From Erysipelotrichaceae bacterium (GTDB lineage Bacteria; Bacillota_I; Bacilli_A; Erysipelotrichales; Erysipelotrichaceae), in NCBI GenBank assembly GCA_017419065.1, contig JAFOMB010000037.1:1-10068 (forward strand): a stretch of 10,068 nt of DNA. Reading direction: 5' to 3'. Position numbers and translations under genes: made by a program. Below, piece by piece: positions 7,239-10,068 of the stretch. The first letter of the stretch is position 1. Each line of letters starts with the position of its first letter. Under the pieces are notes generated by a model. The model worked only from the letters and a program-made list of their open reading frames with translations, made no database searches and was not told the DNA's origin.

Positions 7239-8135
7239 TTATGCTTCCTTTACGCTTCCGTCTTCCGATCTGCCGTTGAGACCCGGTCTGCTCAGATCAT
7301 AGAGCGAAGCCTTGCCGGTAGAACCGCAGACATCAAAGTAGTGTCTGGCAACCTGCTTGTAGCCTTCAGTCAGGAGACCGTAGACGCCATAGACTTTGTT
7401 GCCGGAAATGTCATTGTTGATCAGGCCTTCAGCCATGCCTCTGTAGAGGTCATTAGCGAGGTTGACCTTGGTGATACCGATCTCACAAGCCTTGGAGATG
7501 TTCTCATCACCGGAACCGGATCCACCGTGTAATACGAGCGGTACCGGGACCTTGTCTCTTAATTCTTTCAGTCTTTCGAAACGGATCTCCGGAGTTCCCT
7601 TGTAAACGCCGTGAGCCGTACCGACAGCGACTGCGAGGAAGTCACAGTTCGTCTCTTTGACGAATCTGACAGCTTCTTCCGGATCTGTCAGGTTGGAATA
7701 GCCATCGACTGCGTAGTTTTCGCCGGATCCGACATGACCCAGTTCAGCTTCAACGCCCATGCCGATCGCATGTGCCAGTTCAACAGCTCTCTTGACTTCA
7801 TGTGCATTGACTTCGTACGGAGTAGAAGATTTGTCGATCATCATATCCGTTAAGCCGGCTCTGACAGCCCATACACAGGTCTCATAGCTTGGACCATGGT
7901 CGAGGATGGTAGCTACCGGTACTTTGGCCTTTTCGCCGATCTCTGCAGCAGTCTTGCCAAAGTAGACGAAATCAGGGTGTGCACCATACGTGATCAGAAG
8001 GATCAGCGGAGAATTCTTCTCTTCCGCTGCTTCGACAGCTGCACGGATAGAATGCTCGTTGTTGACGCCTAATGCCGGGACACCAAAGTGGTTCTCTCTG
8101 GCTACCGCACAGATCGTCTTCATCGAAACTAACAT
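7239..8135 (-). CDS. Class II ketose-(bis)phosphate aldolase, fructose/tagatose-bisphosphate aldolase family
   Basis: 298-residue zinc-dependent aldolase of the FbaA/GatY/KbaY family, which reversibly cleaves ketose phosphates to dihydroxyacetone phosphate and an aldehyde. Seen: LDHG with catalytic Asp79 and zinc ligand His80, EAELGHVGSGEN (129-140), AVGTAHGVYKG with His175 (170-180), LHGGSGSG with His203 (202-209), and the phosphate-binding KVNLANDLYRG (223-233). The usual FDxS...EEN segment reads IDKSSTPYEVN (100-110), so it is a divergent member. ATG at 8135 is supported by AGGAGG at 8145-8150 with a 9-nt spacer; a later in-frame ATG at codon 5 lacks such a site. It is the first gene of the PTS operon. 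As no 6-phosphofructokinase or other kinase accompanies it, the true substrate could be a ketose 1-phosphate made directly by the PTS and dehydrogenase (inference). Confidence 0.92.
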   Translation of the reverse strand: MLVSMKTICAVARENHFGVPALGVNNEHSIRAAVEAAEEKNSPLILLITYGAHPDFVYFGKTAAEIGEKAKVPVATILDHGPSYETCVWAVRAGLTDMMIDKSSTPYEVNAHEVKRAVELAHAIGMGVEAELGHVGSGENYAVDGYSNLTDPEEAVRFVKETNCDFLAVAVGTAHGVYKGTPEIRFERLKELRDKVPVPLVLHGGSGSGDENISKACEIGITKVNLANDLYRGMAEGLINNDISGNKVYGVYGLLTEGYKQVARHYFDVCGSTGKASLYDLSRPGLNGRSEDGSVKEA

Positions 8136-8171
8136 ATTATTATCCCTCCTAATATGCCGTTGCCTAAAACA

Positions 8172-8207
8172 TGTCAGACAACTACTGTTTCTATTTTATA
8201 CTGTCAG
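8172..8207. promoter_or_regulatory. TGTCAG repeat pair around the aldolase -10 box, candidate operator
   Basis: TGTCAG occurs at 8172-8177 and 8202-8207, exactly 30 bp (about three helical turns) apart, flanking the -10 box and start site of the leftward promoter. The first copy extends to TGTCAGACA, an odd-centred palindrome; the second reads TGTCAGGTA. This placement suits a repressor binding cooperatively on one DNA face. No transcription factor gene lies in the window, so the protein is unknown. Confidence 0.4.
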
Positions 8208-8222
8208 GTACCGACTTTTCAA
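8193..8222 (-). promoter_or_regulatory. Promoter of the aldolase-PTS operon
   Basis: On the minus strand TTGAAA (8222-8217) is followed after 16 nt by TATAAA (8200-8195); reading the -10 as TAAAAT gives 18 nt. Both boxes are close to the sigma-A consensus. The start site would fall near 8188, giving a leader of about 50 nt that ends with AGGAGG before the aldolase ATG. Confidence 0.7.
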
Positions 8223-8231
8223 GCGCTTACA
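8218..8231. promoter_or_regulatory. Candidate cre site (CcpA-dependent catabolite repression)
   Basis: TTCAAGCGCTTACA matches the Bacillota cre consensus TGWAANCGNTNWCA at 12 of 14 positions and has the typical palindromic core AAGCGCTT (8221-8228). It overlaps the -35 box of the leftward promoter, where CcpA binding would block RNA polymerase. A PTS sugar-catabolic operon is a standard CcpA target. Confidence 0.6.
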
Positions 8232-8261
8232 TGTTTATGTACGTTTGTTCAACGGTTCTTT

Positions 8262-8290
8262 TTTACCGTACAGCAGAGGCGATATATAAT
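8262..8290 (+). promoter_or_regulatory. Promoter of the histidine phosphatase gene, leaderless geometry
   Basis: A perfect -10 hexamer TATAAT at 8285-8290 is preceded after 17 nt by TTTACC (8262-8267, 4 of 6 matches to TTGACA). Only 6 bases separate the -10 box from the ATG at 8297, so transcription should begin at or next to the start codon. A short inverted repeat ACGGT (8252-8256)/ACCGT (8265-8269) straddles the -35 region and could be an operator. Confidence 0.55.
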
Positions 8291-8296
8291 GGGGTT

Positions 8297-8902
8297 ATGG
8301 GCAAGATCTATATCACCAGACACGGAGAAACATTCCTGAATACAAGAGACTGCTTCCAGGGAGCAGCTGACGATCCGAGTACCTATCTCACCGAAAGAGG
8401 GAAACAGCAGGCAGGACTCCTCGCGAAGCGCATGGAGGACATCCCTCTCGATCTCATCCTCTCCTCTCCTCTCAAAAGAGCCATTGATACTGCTGAGATC
8501 ATCAGAAGAGAAAGAGACATCCCTCTTCTCATAGAGAATGGGCTGTTGGAGAGAAGACTGGGCGTCTGGGAAGGAAGGACACATTCCTCCGTCCGGGAAG
8601 AACTCGGCATGTCCAAAGAGGACTGGAAGAAAGGCGTCAAAACGGTACCGGAGGGAGGAGAATCGGAAGAGGAGCTCCTCATACGTGCACAGAGAGATTT
8701 CCAGAGGATCGCGGATACCTATATAGATAAGGATATATTATTAGTCACGCACTGCGTCATCCTGCAGCCGATCTTCGACTATATCAAAAAGGAGCCTGTT
8801 GAGCCGATGGTCTTCGCTCCTCAGGCATCCCTGTCATTATGTGAATATGACGGGAAGGACTTCACGCTTCTCTATGAAGCAGACACTTCCCATATAAAGT
8901 GA
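8297..8902 (+). CDS. Histidine phosphatase family protein (phosphoglycerate mutase-like)
   Basis: 201-residue cytosolic phosphatase of histidine phosphatase branch 1 (GpmB/CobC/PhoE-like). Visible residues: RHG with Arg8 and the nucleophile His9 (TRHGET), the LTERGKQQA helix start at 31-39, Arg61 in SSPLKRAIDTA, acid Glu85 in LLERRLGVWEGR, and the second catalytic His152 in LLVTHCVILQ, where the usual SHGG is THCV. The open frame continues upstream to 8171, but that part covers the divergent promoters; starting at 8297 gives the normal family length of about 200 residues and begins directly with the conserved strand. There is no usable ribosome binding site (GGGG only 2 nt away). It is transcribed away from the PTS operon. 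Substrate unknown: a sugar phosphate, phosphoglycerate or cofactor phosphate are all possible. Confidence 0.9.
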   Translation: MGKIYITRHGETFLNTRDCFQGAADDPSTYLTERGKQQAGLLAKRMEDIPLDLILSSPLKRAIDTAEIIRRERDIPLLIENGLLERRLGVWEGRTHSSVREELGMSKEDWKKGVKTVPEGGESEEELLIRAQRDFQRIADTYIDKDILLVTHCVILQPIFDYIKKEPVEPMVFAPQASLSLCEYDGKDFTLLYEADTSHIK

Positions 8903-8916
8903 AGGAAACTTCATTC
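8897..8916 (+). other. Small GAAA-loop hairpin at the phosphatase stop codon
   Basis: TGAAG (8900-8904) and CTTCA (8909-8913) close a GAAA tetraloop, extended by a G-U and an A-U pair. It overlaps the phosphatase stop codon and is followed only by a mixed T-rich stretch (cagtttgttg), so it is at best a weak terminator. The rest of the spacer, to about 9017, holds nothing else that I recognise. Confidence 0.25.
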
Positions 8917-9017
8917 AGTTTGTTGACAAAAGATAATAAACAAAAAGGATAGAAAAGCAGAATTCTTATTTTCCATCTGATTATTCTTAAGCTTTCCTCA
9001 CAATCACCCTTTCGCTC

Positions 9018-9046
9018 TTCAAACAGGGACCAAATGAGACTATAAA
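9018..9046 (+). promoter_or_regulatory. Promoter of the YwaF-like gene, leaderless geometry
   Basis: TTCAAA (9018-9023, 4 of 6 matches to TTGACA), a 17-nt spacer and TATAAA (9041-9046). The -10 box ends 6 bases before the ATG at 9053, exactly as at the phosphatase gene, and no purine-rich ribosome binding site intervenes (agtatt). Leaderless transcription is therefore the simplest reading; a promoter farther upstream is not excluded. Confidence 0.45.
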
Positions 9047-9052
9047 AGTATT

Positions 9053-9793
9053 ATGAAGTATTTCTGGACACATAAGGATAACATTCCGGAAGGAATGGGA
9101 TACGGACAATTTTCTATCAAACATCTGATGTGGCTAATACTAACAATCAGTCTAATTGTCGGGGTTGTTTTTCTTTATGGCCAATTGGAGCCTTCTTCAA
9201 GGATCACTTTATTAAGAGCAATTGGTGCCACACTGATCATCATTGACATAATCAAGATGGTACTGATTTATCATTCAGATGTCGTCTTTTCAGAATATCT
9301 GCCATTGGAACTATGCAGCTTCGCAGCCTATTTCATCGTATGCGACTCAATCTGGATCGGCAATGACATCTTTCCGGAAATGTTACTGACGATGTTCTTG
9401 CCAGCCGCAATAATGGCCATTTTAGTTCCTACTACTTCAACATTACCGGCTATTAACTTCTATACGATTCATCAGTTCCTCTATCATGGCTTGATAATTG
9501 CCTATGTCATGACCCGTTTCCTTTACGGGGAAATACCGCTTTCCTACCCGGGAGTATGGAAAAGCATCCTGCAGATAATCATGCTGGCAACCGTCATTTA
9601 CATCATAGACACCGTCTTCAACAAGAACTTCATGTTCTTGCGCGACACCTATGATAACGCCTTGTTAAATGTGATCTGGAAAATAACCGGTGGAGGCATT
9701 AATTATACAGGCGGTCTGGTATGTTTCTGCATAATAATGATTCACGTATTTTTTATCATTTTCAAACTTATTGAATTCTTATTGTTTAATTAA
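9053..9793 (+). CDS. YwaF/TIGR02206-family integral membrane protein
   Basis: 246-residue protein with about seven hydrophobic segments (near 25-43, 55-73, 86-101, 108-126, 139-155, 170-187 and 218-242). The segment YLPLELCSFAAYF (82-94) and the PAAIMAILVPTTSTLPAINFY region followed by HQFLYHG (140-146) resemble the conserved LPLhLCs and membrane-embedded His motifs of the YwaF/TP0381 family, whose function is not established. Codon use differs from the PTS operon: isoleucine ATA is frequent here and rare there, and the DNA looks more A+T-rich, suggesting separate origin or acquisition. Start ATG at 9053 follows a -10-like TATAAA with no ribosome binding site. It ends in TAA immediately before a hairpin terminator. 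Confidence 0.75.
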   Translation: MKYFWTHKDNIPEGMGYGQFSIKHLMWLILTISLIVGVVFLYGQLEPSSRITLLRAIGATLIIIDIIKMVLIYHSDVVFSEYLPLELCSFAAYFIVCDSIWIGNDIFPEMLLTMFLPAAIMAILVPTTSTLPAINFYTIHQFLYHGLIIAYVMTRFLYGEIPLSYPGVWKSILQIIMLATVIYIIDTVFNKNFMFLRDTYDNALLNVIWKITGGGINYTGGLVCFCIIMIHVFFIIFKLIEFLLFN

Positions 9794-9819
9794 AAACTGA
9801 GAAATCAGTTTTATCTTTC
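9793..9819 (+). terminator. Intrinsic terminator after the YwaF-like gene
   Basis: Arms AAAACTGA (9793-9800) and TCAGTTTT (9805-9812) form an 8-bp stem closed by a GAAA tetraloop, beginning at the last base of the stop codon. The 3' arm ends in four T, followed by atcttt. The stem is A/T-rich, but its position and shape fit a Rho-independent terminator. Confidence 0.65.
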
Positions 9820-9852
9820 ATTTGTTACACAATCCTATATTTGCACAATCGG

Positions 9853-10068
9853 CTGTGTCATGCATTACTTAATGAGCAGTACAAGGATAAGATCAAAAAT
9901 GTGTGTTTAGATGCCGGATATAATGTAGGACACATCTGCAGAGAGATCATCAAAAACGGGCAACAGCCGATAATGCCATATCACAGGCCAATGGGCAATC
10001 AGAAAGAAGTCAGGAAGAAAGACTTTGAGTATGATGAAACAAACGACCGCTACCTCTGTCCAGAAGGA
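9853..10068 (+). pseudogene. 5'-truncated IS1182-family transposase fragment, continues past window edge
   Basis: The frame from 9853 to the end gives about 72 residues matching the central DDE region of IS1182-type transposases: KIKNVCLDAGYN carries a catalytic-type Asp, followed by IIKNGQQPIMPYHRP, FEYDETNDRYLCPEG and the familiar spacing between them. No start codon or N-terminal half precedes it: the frame is open back to 9790 but has no ATG and no recognisable family sequence before about 9850. The element is therefore a decayed left-truncated remnant; the right part lies outside the window. I saw no terminal inverted repeat. The true left boundary lies between the terminator and 9853 and is only approximate. 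Confidence 0.75.

Noticed and set aside
8171..8296. Upstream extension of the histidine phosphatase frame from ATG 8171
   Set aside because: The added 42 residues would cover both divergent promoters and the cre-like site and precede the conserved first strand, giving a length unlike the family.
8923..8953. Perfect TTGACA at 8923-8928 as a -35 box for the YwaF-like gene
   Set aside because: No acceptable -10 hexamer lies 16-18 nt downstream (the best, GATAGA, needs a 19-nt spacer and matches 3 of 6).
1..10068. tRNA, rRNA, CRISPR array, prophage attachment site or toxin-antitoxin pair
   Set aside because: I saw no cloverleaf, regular spaced repeats, rRNA sequence, integrase or paired small genes in the window.

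Overview
The window reads as a chromosomal segment of a fermentative Gram-positive bacterium of the Bacillota. The evidence is a mannose-family PTS, AGGAGG-type ribosome binding sites, a cre-like catabolite-repression site and an IS1182-type transposase remnant resembling those of gut Clostridia/Erysipelotrichia. The closer placement (gut Erysipelotrichales or relatives) is a guess. Standard stop codons are used, including TGA.

Layout, in order of transcription. A divergent promoter region lies at about 8136-8296. Leftward from it runs a catabolic operon: class II ketose-(bis)phosphate aldolase (7239-8135), PTS EIIB (6755-7234), a 171-nt spacer with strong RNA hairpins, EIIC (5843-6583), EIID (5007-5828), a hairpin, a zinc-dependent MDR dehydrogenase (3835-4896) and an iron-dependent group III alcohol dehydrogenase (2660-3823). 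After a perfect 13-bp hairpin (2620-2649), three tightly packed genes continue on the same strand: a membrane-anchored, apparently inactive M28-peptidase-like protein (1672-2604), an EamA/DMT transporter (775-1668) and a Cof-type HAD phosphatase cut by the window edge (1-782). Rightward run a histidine phosphatase (8297-8902) and a YwaF/TIGR02206-type membrane protein (9053-9793) with its terminator, then a 5'-truncated IS1182-family transposase fragment (9853-10068) that runs off the window.

How the genes may work together (inference): the PTS imports and phosphorylates an unidentified ketose, polyol or sugar derivative. The zinc dehydrogenase adjusts its oxidation state, the aldolase cleaves the resulting ketose phosphate to DHAP plus an aldehyde, and the iron dehydrogenase reduces that aldehyde to an alcohol, recycling NAD(P)H. 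No sugar kinase, EIIA or dedicated regulator is present, so EIIA must come from elsewhere. The leftward promoter carries a cre-like site over its -35 box and a TGTCAG repeat spaced 30 bp around its -10 box, suggesting carbon catabolite repression plus a specific regulator.

The main points for a second look are: this uncharacterised aldolase + PTS + two-dehydrogenase pathway; the two rightward genes that both seem to have leaderless promoters of identical geometry; the structured EIIB-EIIC spacer; and the M28-like protein that has lost its metal ligands.
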